Origin: Prostheceraeus crozeri
Taxonomy: Eukaryota; Platyhelminthes; Polycladida; Euryleptidae
Assembly: GCA_907163375.1 (NCBI GenBank)
Contig: CAJQUW010001819.1
Coordinates: forward strand, 186,001-250,000
Length of the DNA stretch: 64,000 nt
Reading direction: 5' to 3'
Of this stretch, positions 12,197 through 24,414 are shown piece after piece. Both the position numbers and the translations under genes were made by a program. Each line of letters starts with the position of its first letter. The first letter of the stretch is position 1. The notes under the pieces are model-generated. The model was not told the origin of the DNA, made no database searches, and was given only the letters and a program-made list of their open reading frames with translations.

Positions 12197-13675
12197 GATC
12201 CGTCTCCTAGAGTTGTTTAAAAAATTACTTTCTTTATGTACCAACATAAATATATATGAAAAGTCATGCATGTTTTTTTATTCATCTTTTACTTGAATGA
12301 CGATTGTGTACAACTGCGTGCTGTAGATTTAATAAATGAATGCAATTTTCATCATGTACTTCGCATTTTTGTACACAGAAATATTTTATTGATATATAGA
12401 AATGCCTGTATTGAAACATGTATAGAAATAGATGCATTGAAATTTGTATTTCTACATTTTCATCTGCGTTGAACGTCTTTTGTATTGACATACTGCCCTA
12501 AAAGTCCCTACAGTTTTGAATAATCGAAAATATTCATCTCTATACTGACATGTAGATGATGATTCTAGCTTGTGTTTGCTTTTCTAAATTTTACAAGTGG
12601 TAGACAGATTGTAGACTAACTGAATGTAGTGTAGATGCAACACTGCAAAAGTCTCGCGGCAGCGATTTTGATATTTCACCAGACAGATTCAAGTGTCAGT
12701 GAATCCTTTTTATCATTTGAATTCATAGACAGCTGTAGCAGTGTTCAATACTTTACGTTGGGTAGAGTAATCGACACAAAGCAAATGTTTGACGCATAAT
12801 TCAGCGGATTAAAGACACCACGACTGCGAGTTAGCTAGGGCCTATAGAGAATTTCGCTGAGCAAACATGATTCAGTGAGCGTTCTTCATTGATAATAGTT
12901 GAGGTGACCGCAATTCAGGTTCTGTGGGTTAAAGATCCATGTAAAATTAATTATCTCCTTCAAGTACAGGTTATGTCAGTCTACGCCATTTCGCCACTGA
13001 AATTGGTCAACGATTTGAAAATTGCAGCATTTACTCCAGGTAAACACTAAGTTGCAAGAGTTGATGCAAATAGTTGATAAAATATAATAAAAGCCAAAGA
13101 TCTGTTACAGAGACGATTGTATTTTAAGAAACACGTGCAGGAAAGACCACGGAAAATTACAGAAAAGTGAATCAATCATGATGCATGATCGATGGCAATT
13201 TTTCTGAAGATAAAACGAAACAGCTACAGGCGAAATGTAGATGCAAAGTGATAACATCTACTGGATAGAAAGCACATGAATCTGATATTTTTGTGAGTAA
13301 GGCAGTTATCTGTTAAGTTCAAAGATAGATTTCAAAGCAAAAAACGAGGAAATTCGGCGCACAGCAACAATTGATAATTAATAGCTGACATTTAAATGCA
13401 TTGCAAAACTGCAGTTTCTGTGGCGATCAAAAGAGATGCCATGTTGTTAAAAACATAAAAATTGTCGTACAAGAAATCACAAGAAGTAATAGTTTTATCT
13501 AAAATCAGCTATGAAAAATAAGTCACTTGGATGCAGAAAATGAAGGTTCTAAAGTGGAAGTAACCACAGGAGAAAATGCACATACTGAAATGAAAAAATC
13601 CAACGCACTATCACACAAGCACTCACACACAAAGGGCCCTTTCCATCACCCAACTGCTCTACGTGTACATCTAAC
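12197..13675. other. No gene seen
   Basis: AT-rich DNA. Overlapping antisense frames at 12266-12491 look like chance. No polyadenylation signal for the neighbouring minus-strand gene was clear just beyond its stop. Confidence 0.4.
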
Positions 13676-14728
13676 TTAGTGATTCTTGCCTGTAGTAACT
13701 ACCGGTGCTGCCGCAATAAATTGTCGATCATAATCAAAATCTGTTGCACTGACCCAATTAGCTGTCCTCTCTATGCTAGTCAGCTCATCTATATTAGCAG
13801 TGTTCATGCCAAAGTAGTAATTATTTTGCGGTGGGTGAGGAAATGTTGCTCGGGCAAACTTGTCATAAATTTTGGCATCAACTACGGGGACATTAGCAAG
13901 GATGTTACGATAAAGATAATTGTAAGGGTTTCCTACGCCTGCAGCCATTGCCTCGACTGTACCTGGTACAGCTGCGGCTTTAACTCTGTCTTTTGGATTA
14001 TAATGTTTGCCGTTTTGATTTGAAAGAAAAGGTAAAAGATCTTTTGGAATATCTCGTTGCCAAAGTTTATCTACATCTTTATCTCCTGAATTGTTTTTAT
14101 TAGTTTTCAACCTGGGTAATACTAGTTCTGAATATCCAGTGCTTGTTGTCAGCATATTGGTTACATTTGCTAAACGTCGCCTTTTACCTGTTCTTAATAT
14201 CCCTAATATAGTCTTGGATCTGTTCCCTATTGTTTGATTCTCCGTGGCCGGAATATTAGGTGCAGCTACATGCGCAAGAGCACGTTTTCGCTGTTGTCTG
14301 ACATTGAATGAAGCCTGTTCGCTTGGTGGAGGTGCACTTGGTCCTTGTGGTCTGTCGATGACTTGGACGTGTTGCTGAGGTGGAGATGGAGCCTTCGCAC
14401 TCGTTGCAGACCGTCGATTGCCACTTCGAATGCTGTTTTGAGTAGATGGGGGACCTTTCCGACTGCTTCTGTAAGTTTGTTCGCCATTTGATTGTCCAGT
14501 TCCTGAGCTGGCGACTGGCAAGCCTCCAGTTGTGTAGTTCGTGTCTTCAAGAAGAGCACTGCTTACTCTGACAGAGACACCTCTGTTGTTGACATGATGG
14601 TTCAGGACGAAGTGACGTTGACGTTCAAATTCATCTCGAGGGGTGTCAATCAGGAATCTCGATGGAAGTACTGTAGTCACTTGAACCTTTGGTACTGTTT
14701 TTCGTTTTCTTCCTGGCAACATTGCCAT
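13676..14728 (-). CDS. Uncharacterised basic 350-residue protein, single exon
   Basis: An uninterrupted 350-codon frame starts at MAMLPGRKRKTVPKVQVTTV and ends GKNH. I do not recognise the family. It is basic at the N-terminus and in the middle (KRKRALAHV-like and GKRRRLANV patches could be nuclear signals). The middle third (about 75-155) is rich in Ser, Gln, Pro and Gly and probably disordered. The C-terminal part (about 225-335) looks more ordered, with aromatic stretches such as NPYNYLYRNILANVP and NNYYFGMNTANIDELTSIER. No transposase, capsid or polymerase motif is visible. Length and lack of decay amid wrecked transposons suggest selection, so I treat it as a host gene, perhaps a retrocopy. 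A TATA-like word precedes it. Confidence 0.6.
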   Translation of the reverse strand: MAMLPGRKRKTVPKVQVTTVLPSRFLIDTPRDEFERQRHFVLNHHVNNRGVSVRVSSALLEDTNYTTGGLPVASSGTGQSNGEQTYRSSRKGPPSTQNSIRSGNRRSATSAKAPSPPQQHVQVIDRPQGPSAPPPSEQASFNVRQQRKRALAHVAAPNIPATENQTIGNRSKTILGILRTGKRRRLANVTNMLTTSTGYSELVLPRLKTNKNNSGDKDVDKLWQRDIPKDLLPFLSNQNGKHYNPKDRVKAAAVPGTVEAMAAGVGNPYNYLYRNILANVPVVDAKIYDKFARATFPHPPQNNYYFGMNTANIDELTSIERTANWVSATDFDYDRQFIAAAPVVTTGKNH

Positions 14729-14834
14729 TGATACAATTTAAATAATTTCTCCTCTCTTTCGGTTATGATGACTGTGTTATGAAATTAAATTTGTGTCGGT
14801 GTTCAATCCCCACAGTATTTCATGAGATCATGCC

Positions 14835-14842
14835 TTAAATAG
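14835..14842 (-). promoter_or_regulatory. TATA-like box upstream of the 350-residue gene
   Basis: On the minus strand TATTTAAG lies about 107 bases upstream of the ATG, giving room for a start site near 14810 and a leader of roughly 80 bases. Position and sequence only; no start element was identified. Confidence 0.3.
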
Positions 14843-17050
14843 CTGATCACTGGAGGATCAGTGCACACTAATCCAGGCTGACAACGCGCGCACCGACTTT
14901 AGCTTTCAATCTAGAAAAGAGATTTGTAACTAAAGACGAAACAGCGCACAAAAATCTACGTCTATCGCACATGAATATGCAGGTGGTTTGGTATGTATTT
15001 GGATTAGCGGTGGGTTGGTGTGACAAATCGCTGATAGCAGGACATTACTGGGAAAGTGGCCGCTAATCTCTGTTGGCGTCCTTCGAACGACTCGAGAGAA
15101 TCTATGTGTGCAGACATCTTACCTCAGTCATATTCTCTTAAGCTCATTTTTTACTTAATCCTCACCTTTGATATTCTAAGTCGGCTCAGTCAAGTGCAAA
15201 ATTCAGTCGCGAGGTGTAATGATGCATCAACAGATTCGTTGGATCCAGGTAGCAGACGTGTGGTATTCATAGCAACATGATTGCGTCGAATCAACGCAAG
15301 TATTTGTTCTGCTCTTGTCACAAGACAAGAAAGAATTATTGTTTCATAATTTGGTAGTGGCCAAGCATTCATTTGAATAATTTAGTATAGAAAATTCGAC
15401 CGCTACTGACCGGTCAAATTGCACTCATTCGGAAGAACAACAGAATAACACTCCACACCAAGTTCGAAAAACCGATAGCAGCTGCTGAGATAGAGTGTAA
15501 ATTAATTTTACAAAATCTAAATTTCCACAGTATATATGAGGATTGAAAGAATTCAAAAATGATCACTTCATTTAATCTAGGAGATAGTCAGTTCTTCGAT
15601 TGACTTTTGCTCGACACTTGATTGCATTGATTAAAAAGGAGTGTAACGAAACAAATATACGGTGGTGTTTTTATAATGCTAGCAAAAATTTGTCACTTCT
15701 TATTTCAAGTTCTAATAATAGTAAAGAAGACCAATTTTACAGCATAACATAACATTAATGATAATTCTCATCACATGCCAGTAATATTTCGGGTGTAGCA
15801 AAAATCCGAGTTAAAAGTAAATTCCGAACAAGGAAAGTTTATCTGAATTTGGGAAAATTTTGTCACAAACATTCTAAATTTCATGATAAAAAGACATTTA
15901 AAGGAAAATCAACTTTCTGCCCCCACGAAATATAATCCATGAGCAAAACATTTCATCCGAACAACAAAAAAGAATGGATCTTAACATCAATTATACTATA
16001 AAAGGCCGAACAATAATTATTAGGAAACGACGTTCAATTGTTCACCAGGCTCCCAATTGACGCCTTCTTTTGGGCTCCCTTCACACACCCGCTATCTGCC
16101 GACAGGTGCATCTTGACTGATTCATGTGCGGTGTTTCGGGACATGTAAGCTGACACTACTTGACTCCCAAAAAACAAAACCAATGCGACTTTTCGTCTAG
16201 GACTCTGCGGCCGTTCTATAAAACTTTTAATGTATGAAAAAAGAAAACGTAGGTCGTTTACGAAGACAATGGATAATCTACTACCTTTGGTCGTTTATGT
16301 GCGATTCTATAAAATTCGTACGACAACATGCGACGATTTATCGATGAAATTGCTATTCAATTTGCAAGTTGATCTGAACGGCGAATTGACGGAGAATTTC
16401 AAATTTTAATTTTTTTTCCGTCGTATTACTTTCATATCTAGTGATTTCACTTCACACTAACAGTGGGAAGTATTTCAGTAGTACATGGTAATTTTAATGT
16501 ACGTAAACGACCAACTGAATAATGTCAACCAAGTAATCCCATTGGCACTAATTATGAAATCTAGGAATTAATATACACAGCATTGAACCTGAGATGAACT
16601 TTTGTGGCATGCCATATTGCACTTGCACGTATATGCCTACATATAGGGTGAGTCTGTGAAAATTTAGACCTATATGAGCTCAGGCATATCTCTTCTTACC
16701 CTGCTACATGTATAGATTTATTATAATCATTGTAATAAATCATCTTTAATAATTAATCATTATAATGATTCCACTTCACTTTGATAGGTAATTCGCCACC
16801 ACAAGGAATTATCTAAGGTATCAAATGCAGCAGCCGGCGTGACGATAGAAATGTACAACAGTGAAACCTCTAGAATGGAAGTTAATCTTCATGCAATGCA
16901 CAGTAGTGGCACAAAAATCGCACGCATTTTCACATAGATACACTTGTCAACGGCTGCATCATTGGGTTATAATCACTCACATGTGTAAGTCTGAGCTTTT
17001 AATTGGTCATTCATGCCCAAACTTAGTTCCCCCGGATGTGCCGTGACCTT
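14843..17050. other. No gene seen; weak inverted-repeat (MITE-like) block at 16.25-16.5 kb
   Basis: No coding region could be supported. At 16249-16264 the word GTAGGTCGTTTACGAA faces an inverted partner, GTACGTAAACGACCAAC, at about 16500-16516, with another GGTCGTTTA at 16288. This 270-base block may be a small non-autonomous DNA transposon, but I could not define its ends or a target duplication. Confidence 0.3.
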
Positions 17051-17340
17051 GAGTCAATTTACATTCTTGTCAACTTCAGATAAACAGTTAATTTCTATGG
17101 GTGTGACTGATGCTTTAGATCCTCGTTTCTCTCATCATCACCATTGTCAGTTGCGATAACACCAGCCACAATCTCCTCGGCATCCAAAATTTTGATATTC
17201 TAGATCACTTGCTTCAGATGTAATCCAATCATGGCAGACACCTATGCACGTCCATGTCAGGTTCTGAGATTCAGTCTCCCCGCTGAAAGATTGAAGCTTC
17301 CCGTCACTCCTCGGTCACCCAACAGACAATGTTTTCTTCA
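17051..17340 (-). pseudogene. Possible transposase-derived coding scrap
   Basis: On the minus strand a frame reads ILDAEEIVAGVIATDNGDDE, in the style of the acidic tail of pogo/Tigger transposases. A second frame reads PIEINCLSEVD, which shares IEINCLSEV with the N-terminal part of the hAT protein at 61-62 kb. The underlying 29 bases at 17072-17100 match 61942-61970 with two differences. Too short and broken to assign to a family. Confidence 0.3.
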
Positions 17341-17689
17341 GTGTTTTCTTCTCTTAAGCTTTTTTAACTTTTTGTTAAAAACTCATAGGTTATTGCAAAT
17401 AATCTGAAAATCGGTATTACTAGATGTTTCAACCGATCGTTTGCAAACATGAGTTGCACCAGTTAACACATGCTCTATATGCAAATATGCTCTAAGAACT
17501 TGCGCGAGACATTTTGCAAATCCGCTACACGGTTCTTGCAAGTCTGCGGCAGATCTTCAACGCAAGATAAATTTCGCTGGCAGATTTGCAAGAATAAGAC
17601 ATTTATCCGACATTTCCTTGTCCGTCACCGCGCTTATATTATTGAAGCTTTTGATAGTACTACCCTACGCTTCTTCTGGTGAGAAACGA

Positions 17690-18600
17690 TTCTCCAGTAA
17701 TTCAACAGTTGAAAATTATTTGAGCGTAGACTTATTTGCATGCGAGGTCGTTCATGAAAGGCTGGCGATGTGGGGCACATTAAACCAACCAAGATGGGAT
17801 ACTTTGAACATGGTTCATTCCCCCCCCCCACGTCGGTACTCATATACTCTTTTATTGGGTAAGCAAAGTGATTCACATATGCTTTGACGTGTGATTATGT
17901 CAAAAATTAGTCTGTAACGCTATTAGAATGATTATACACTGCAAGAATGATTACTCGTATCTTGCATTTAGGTCATATGTCAATTGATAACCAAAATGAT
18001 GAATGTAGCATTGTATATCAATACATTAAGCATATTGATGCTCTTACTAAGGCTCTTCTATCATGAACAAAGTGATTAATCTGAGAGCTCAGCTGATGGA
18101 CCATGAACATTTTCTTTCAGAAAATGACATATATTAACTTCAACTTCAAAATAACCTATAGAAACTTCAATCTATAAATTTTGTTGCTTGATTCTGTCAA
18201 TTTATGAATGGAAGTTACAGATGTAATGCAAAACGTCTACCAAAGATGAACAGAGTGTAATAAATAAAGTTGATTCAATGTGCCCCACTGAGTTCAAACA
18301 TGCCCCACCCATGCGGCACATTGAACTACTTCAGCAAAAAATTCAAATTCAAATTGTAAGAAGATTAAATATCACAGAAAAGTCCCACAACTTAGAGATT
18401 ACTTAGAATGCCCTCAACGTTTCACATGAATTTCATTTCGGCTAATTTGCAGTATATTCAAACTATCGAGAAAAGTTCAAAAACATGTTCAATGTGCCCA
18501 CCCTCTCCTACTTTCATAATCACTTTTATATTAAGACAAATTTTTACGATATTTTTTAGTAAATGTGAATTAAAAGTGCTATATTTTTGATTTATCAGAT
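17690..18600. repeat. Dispersed repeat with GGGGCACATTGAAC words, copy 1
   Basis: This stretch shares diverged blocks with 24415-24870 (GATGTGG...GCACATTGAACC...GGGACTTT...ACTCAT) and with 34420-34760 (ATTTTGTTG-TTGATT..., then AGTATATT-AAACT-TCGAG). It contains no coding sequence. The GGGGCACATTGAAC word or its inverse recurs at 18275, 18320 and 18495. Superfamily unknown; ends approximate. Confidence 0.5.
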
Positions 18601-19060
18601 TAAGATAAGATTTTTCAAATCACACTTACACCACAGTACTTACTGACTGTAGTACTTACGTGTAATACACGTATAATACACACCCAAAGCACATACATGT
18701 AGTTTGCAGCTATTCTCTAAAACATAGAAATGCTTTGAAAGCTGAATATCCTACTTATCGATCATGTTTCTAATATGATGAATACCATATAGTGCAGATT
18801 TACCCCCATTTGCAAAGTCTTCGCCCACTAAAATTGATATCAAAATATTTACGAAAGTTGCTTTCAAGAAAACCGTGAAACTTAACTTGGGTGTAGCTTG
18901 CGTGCATGATCGATATATTTAATGTTTTGAATTTCTTTCAGCTTTCTTTAAACAAATACGATAATATGGTGTCCTTATAATTCAAAACATTTGGCACGAC
19001 ATCGGTTGTATTATGAAGTGGTTTCACAATACTCACTGCTACAATAAAACCTCAGATATG
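18601..19060. other. No gene seen
   Basis: AT-rich DNA between two repeats, nothing recognisable. Confidence 0.4.
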
Positions 19061-20075
19061 AATAGCGGAAGGACCCAGATTCAAGTGATCTTTCGTTTAT
19101 TTATATTTATCAAAATAATACTGTCGGAGCAAGGAAAATGGCAACAGCGAGGCAGTTCAGAGAAGAGGGTTGACTTCATACCTTCCAGGGCTTTCTGGAA
19201 GGGTTGGTAGGGTGCTTCGTAGGGCTGGGGTGGAAAACGGGATGAAGTCGGGGAACACTGTGGGGGGTGTGTTGGTCAAAAAACGTACTACACAAAGCAA
19301 GAAGAGGGATTTGGTTTATGGAGTTTGTTGTAAAGATTGTCCCTGGAATTATGTAGGGGAGACAGCTCGAACGCTTGAAGAGTGTCTCAAGGAGCACAGA
19401 CAGGCTGCGAGCAATTTTTCGACTTCCTCCGAGATTGCACCGCACGTCCATCAGCAGGGACACAACATGGACTGGGATGGAGCCAAGAGGTTGGATAGGG
19501 AGAGCAATTACTTTAACGGATATTTAAAGAGGCTTGGCATACCAGACAAAGGGGTGGAGGGAATCGGGTCTTCCACTCCTTGGACCGTGCCTGGTATGGA
19601 GTTTTTTTAACCCTGTATATATTTCCTATTTTTATTTTTTGTCAATTTATTATTTTTCAATATCTTTATTTTATTCAATTCATTTTTTGTATATTTTTTC
19701 ACCTTTTATTTATTCATTTATTTGGTTTGAATTTCTTTTTCATTTTGTTTCACATACATACCTTAAGTATTTTGTATTTAGCCCTTTTCTATGCGTTTTA
19801 TATCTTGTTCCGGCCACGTACTTCAGTATGGAGCGCTGTCAGCCATCTTGTTGTCCATTGTTGGTTGCCTATGTCACGATTGTTTATTTCAGCTTTCATG
19901 CCTGTCGAGATCGTTGTGTGCAGGTATTCATCTAGTGTCTGATTGGTCGGCTGTGTTGATTGCTGCAGTATATCTGATTCCAAGTGTCTTTACAAACCGT
20001 CTTTGTCAATTTTTCGTGAACATGGCTATGGTAAGCGGAAGATCTCTTGAATCTGGGTCCTTCCGCTTACCACCT
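19061..20075 (+). mobile_element. Penelope-like element, short copy bounded by inverted sequence
   Basis: The block contains a GIY-YIG endonuclease frame and an AT-rich 3' region. Its two edges carry inverted copies of one roughly 40-base sequence: 19061-19100 (AGCGGAAGGACCCAGATTCA...) and, reversed, 20029-20071. The right copy is itself a hairpin (GGTAAGCGGAAG...CTTCCGCTTACC, 12-bp stem). Penelope elements are known for 5' truncation and for inverted or tandem pieces of their terminal repeat, which fits. The reverse transcriptase is absent. Confidence 0.7.
19150..19610 (+). pseudogene. Penelope-like GIY-YIG endonuclease domain
   Basis: The frame reads SGRVGRVLRRAGVENGM, VLVKKRTTQSKKRDLVYGVC, then CKDCPWNYVGETARTLEECL and KEHRQAA, later HNMDWDGAKRLDRESNYF. 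These are the GIY-YIG nuclease motifs of Penelope-like elements: the YG...YVGET strand pair, the R in ARTLEECLKEH and the WD-A--LDRE block. The CCKDC cysteines resemble the zinc-binding insertion known in the Neptune/Poseidon groups. About 145 codons are open to a stop at 19608; the polymerase part upstream is missing, so it is a fragment. Confidence 0.85.
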
Positions 20076-22956
20076 TGTAAAGCTACCAGGAGAAGGAATT
20101 CGTTCTTCCCGGCTGCAGAAATAATTGTTAATAACACTTGGACTGACTGACTTAACACTCATGTTTCAACATTTTCTGATCATTACATTTAATCCTACAC
20201 TTGGACAGCATTTAATTTTTATTACACTGCTTCCGTGCACCAGTGCTAATTGTACTAATTTTGAAATGTCTTTGTCGTATAGTGCTCTCTATATTTGTCT
20301 TTGTATGTGCCTAAGATTTATATGATTTCCATTTACTTTGCAAATATAAGTAAGCTGAAAAACGTTTCTCTCTTTCTCTCATGAAATTAATCACTCTCAT
20401 GTTTTTAATTTTCTACTTAGGGAAATGTACCTAGATGGTGAAGTGACTTATCCTCTTCATTCAAACTTTGATGAAAAAGCTCTCGATCAAAGCGTTTATA
20501 AAATATACCTTAATGATAATAAGTTTCTAATGGTTTGCAAGGTTGAACCTTAGGTTTTGGGTTGTCCTTCGGTAAGTGATACAGAAATTGTTTTTTCTAT
20601 ACAAAACTTGGGTCTGCTGCACTAATAATGCTGCATATACGACCTACACAAATAAAGTTATAAAATTAATATTTTGATTTGATGCGTGATTGATAAGTGC
20701 ATAAAATTCTGATTTTGTAATCAAAGTTTCACTCAATTCACAGAATATTTCAAAAATCAAATACTAGTGATGAATGGATGTTTCATTTTGGGTTTGACAA
20801 TGCCGCGCATTGAAAGTTCGTACATATTGCATTTGCTGCAAGCTTACATGTATTTTGTTGCACATTAAATTTTTACATATTTCATGTATTTTACATGGAT
20901 ATCTTCGCAGTTATCTTCACACCCTTAAACTTTCTGCAATAGCCGACATTTATCCAAAAGTGAATTAATTCCAATTTCGTATTCTAAACATGTTTAATCA
21001 TGCACTGACTACGCAGATGCCATTTATCAAGTCTGTTTATATTTGTGATTGATAAAATGAAAACAATTGCTTTGTTATGAGCAATGTGCAGTTCAATCAT
21101 AATTAAATCAAAGATCTTCAATTAGTCAGTATATCAGTGTAGGTTAAAATAAAGGAAAGCTTTATAACGTGATACACGTACTTAGGCTACTAATGACAGC
21201 TATTGCAATAAAAAAATCGTGTCACACTAATACCAAACTTCTCATGCTCCCAATAGGAATTTTGGCCAATAGAAGAATTCTTATGGCAACACAAAATACA
21301 AACAATGTACTTCGTTTACTTGATTCTACTCAATTATTGAAACTTGGGTTTTGAGTTTTGGGTTTTGACCCAAGTTTAGGGTATACCCAGTACAAGTTTT
21401 TGCCCAATCTTGAGTTTCGGCCTACTTGTGTATTTTTCCTTTGTAACTGATTTAATCGAGTATTGCTGGAATATTTTACTGAGTTATAAAACTCAGTATA
21501 CCGAGTTTAACTTAACTTGGTTAATTTCCGCATGTTAATTCGGCATGCATGTGGGAATGAACTAACAGAAGACATCATAATTAAAAGATTCCTGCTTGTT
21601 GAAACTTTATGCGCGTCGTGATTCAACGCATTGACATTAAGTTCACTATTGCCTATCTTAACGAACACGTAGATGCAAGTCCGCTGTTTTTCATGTTTTT
21701 TTCTACTACTGACTATTTAGTGTCCCGCTTTTGGTAGTAAAAAAACTTGTCCACCATGATATAGCTCAAAACTAATTTCATCAATCAAGTTAAAGTAGCC
21801 TGCACGTGCCTCATTATGTTTCTGTCTGATTCATCGTAAATTCAGATTTCTGAAAGAAGCAAAACATGACAATATTTACAAGTATCATAAATATTGTAAA
21901 TATCATCAAATGAATCACCAGTTTAGACTGAATTGACTTGTGCAACCAACAGAAACACATGAGCACAAAATATTATTTCGCGTATATGTGCACAAAATAA
22001 ATGAGCGTCGAATACACAATCCTCCCCCGGGTCGCCCCGCAGAAACGACAAGGGATGAAGTTAGTGGGTCTCAAGCATATCTCAGGACTGTTCAGACTAC
22101 GTGGAGTTAGTCGCAGCATAATTTTGATTGACGTTTGAAATCGACGACAGAAACTATAATCTTGCCGTTTGATTGGATGATTGCCTGAGTCTTAGGTCTC
22201 AGCTCTCATGTGTGAACGTAGCTTTAAGCACACATGACACAGTCTCTGTTCGGAAAAACCCCTGATAGTTAGATTTATTGAAATTAATTTTTCCGTGTTG
22301 TAGAACCTTTACATTTGTTCATTGTTTTAATTTTATCCATCCCCATCGGAATAGGCCTTGATTGACTCCCATCTCATTTGTCTTGTTGTTTTCGTAAATA
22401 TCTTCTCATAGTACGTCAGTAAAACATATAAAATCATCAAATAGTACGCTACAAATCATAATGGCTTCTTTAGATATTACATTGTTCGATCATACATGTA
22501 GGCTATTTGTGCCACACACCGGTTTGGAAAAAATTCAACCACTCATTCAGTTTTGCACAATGCAACAAAACATCCACTTTGTAATTTTTTCATATAGATA
22601 AAAAGTGTGATTCGGAAGGCACAGCTTCTACAACATTCATTCAATCTCTCTTAAACTTTCAACAATTAAAATTCATCGTATTTTCATTGTAGAACTGCTT
22701 TTGAAAGCATTTAGTTAGGGAATGACATATAATTTTAAAAAACATAGAAAAATGCTTGCATGTCCATGTACTCATTTTTGTCGTCAAATTATCATTAAGC
22801 AATGTGTTCGATGGGAGAAGAAAATTTGTGTGTTATTCATGTCTCCCTCACGTTTGTTTGTGACGATTGTTTGCGGAAAACTGAACATTTATGAAAGTGC
22901 TACACAACATGCTTGATTCTTAATTCCATTCGATATTGCTGATATGGATGTCTGAG
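20076..22956. other. No gene seen; small hairpins
   Basis: AT-rich DNA. At about 21339-21380 a hairpin with AACTTGGGT/ACCCAAGTT arms encloses G-runs (GGGTTTTGAGTTTTGGGTTTTG-like). At about 21485-21505 ACTGAGTT/AACTCAGT forms an 8-bp stem. Neither is tied to a gene. Confidence 0.4.
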
Positions 22957-24383
22957 CCCTTTGAGCCCGTATACCGTACACTATACGGTATGTTTTCCCA
23001 TATCAAGTTCCGTATACCATATTACATGCGGTATGCGTTTTTTATTCGTTTTCTCAGCAATTCACAGCCAATCGATTTCTTTGTAGTGAAAAGAGACACT
23101 TTATTGAAAGAATGAAAATTCTGGCACCTAACAAGCGGGCAATACACAGCGGGGAGCGAGTTCTCCCAAAGCGTGGATTCTTCCCCCAGGAAATGGCGTG
23201 CCATGAAATTGAAAAGGGGTTCTCTGTATTCTTTGTCAACAAAGAAAAGAAAGCTCTCGCTTGTAAATTCAGAGCCACGAAGAACAAGGCCAATGTTGCC
23301 CGACAATGTAAGCCCAAAGTTCTTTTTTGTTGACAACCAAACATACGGGAACTATTGAGGCTACAGGAAAAAAGGATCGCGATAACGAGATCATGAAACT
23401 ATCGTGCGTCAGCAAGAAAATGGGAGGCGTTGATATTACAGATCAACAACTTCATGACATACAAACCACTCGCAAATCTTACAAATGGACAACAAAATGG
23501 CTGTCAGGCTCCTCATGCTTTTTGTTTTGAATGCTTCGAAGCTATACAAGGCTGAATTTGGAGGAAATTCGCGATTACTGTGCTTCCTTCATGACATCAT
23601 TGCTGTCTACTTGACCTCAAGTCCCAGGCTCAATCGTCCCGTGTTGCGTGAGGTAACTATTCATCGTCTCAGTGGCAGGCACTATGGAGGTTTTCCTCCA
23701 ATGGCCCCGAGTGGACTGAGAGGGCAAGCCAAACCATGCACAGTTTGCTATGCACGTGGCCTCAGAACCCACACGGAAAAACCAGTTGAGAGATCTACAT
23801 GTGCAAGAACTGTCCGGGAAATCCAGCACTTCACCTCGATAGAATTTGCTTTGAAGCATACCACACAAAGTTAGACTTCTCTGAATAGATTTTTTGTCGA
23901 TCCTCTGCGAAGGCGATTTTTGTTCTCTGGAGGTTTTCTGAGATGCTTGAGTTTAGTGAAGTTCATTTATTTGAAAATATTTCTTGTTTTTACTTCAAAT
24001 GTAATAACAGAAGGAGAGATGACGATTTTTTTCAAATTTTATTTCACCAAAACTGCCTTGTCAGGGAAAAGAAACATAATGGTATGTCCTCAAAATTTTC
24101 ATATTTAGGAACAGTAGACCATTTTAACAAAAATTACCCCAATCACATGTTCTCGAAAATTTACATGGCTTCTGCAAGACATTATCCGTCAGAAAAATGG
24201 ATTGAATGTTATTTTTGAGATCATATTGGATCATGTGACTTTGAAACCGGGTCAAAATTAAAATCAGGAATTGAAATAATCATGTCTACGCCCGCAAAAT
24301 TGGAATATTCTGGAAAACCGACACGTGCAAAACACACGAAAAGGCTCAGGAACAAGCCTAGGAATGAGTCAGGGCTCAAAGGG
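22957..24383 (+). mobile_element. piggyBac-type transposon, internally deleted (copy A)
   Basis: The terminal inverted repeats are CCCTTTGAGCCC at 22957-22968 and GGGCTCAAAGGG at 24372-24383, a perfect 12-base match. The right end is followed by TTAA, the piggyBac target; the left end is preceded by TGAG, presumably a mutated TTAA. At 1.4 kb it is about a kilobase shorter than a full element and keeps only the last part of the transposase. A palindromic GTATACCGTACACTATACGG stretch lies just inside the left end. Confidence 0.85.
23112..23881 (+). pseudogene. piggyBac transposase C-terminal remnant (copy A)
   Basis: In shifting frames one reads LPKRGFFPQEM, then KMGGVDITDQQLHDI with TRKSYKWTTKW, the region holding the third catalytic aspartate of piggyBac transposases (usually GGVDLMDQ), and finally a cysteine-rich tail ending CFEAYHTKLDFSE before a stop at about 23887, the usual end of the family's zinc-binding domain. 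At least three frame changes; the first two catalytic aspartates are deleted. Confidence 0.85.
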
Positions 24384-24414
24384 TTAATTATGTATCATAA
24401 TTGCTTAGTTTTAC

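Noticed and set aside
12266-12491. Sense and antisense frames of about 68 codons
   Set aside because: AT-rich mirror frames with no motif or conservation signal.
19534-19942. Hydrophobic frames (120-133 codons) suggesting membrane proteins
   Set aside because: They arise from the T-rich 3' region of the Penelope-like copy in all frames.
23022-23344. Minus-strand frames of 96-104 codons across piggyBac copy A
   Set aside because: They are shadows of the plus-strand transposase remnant.
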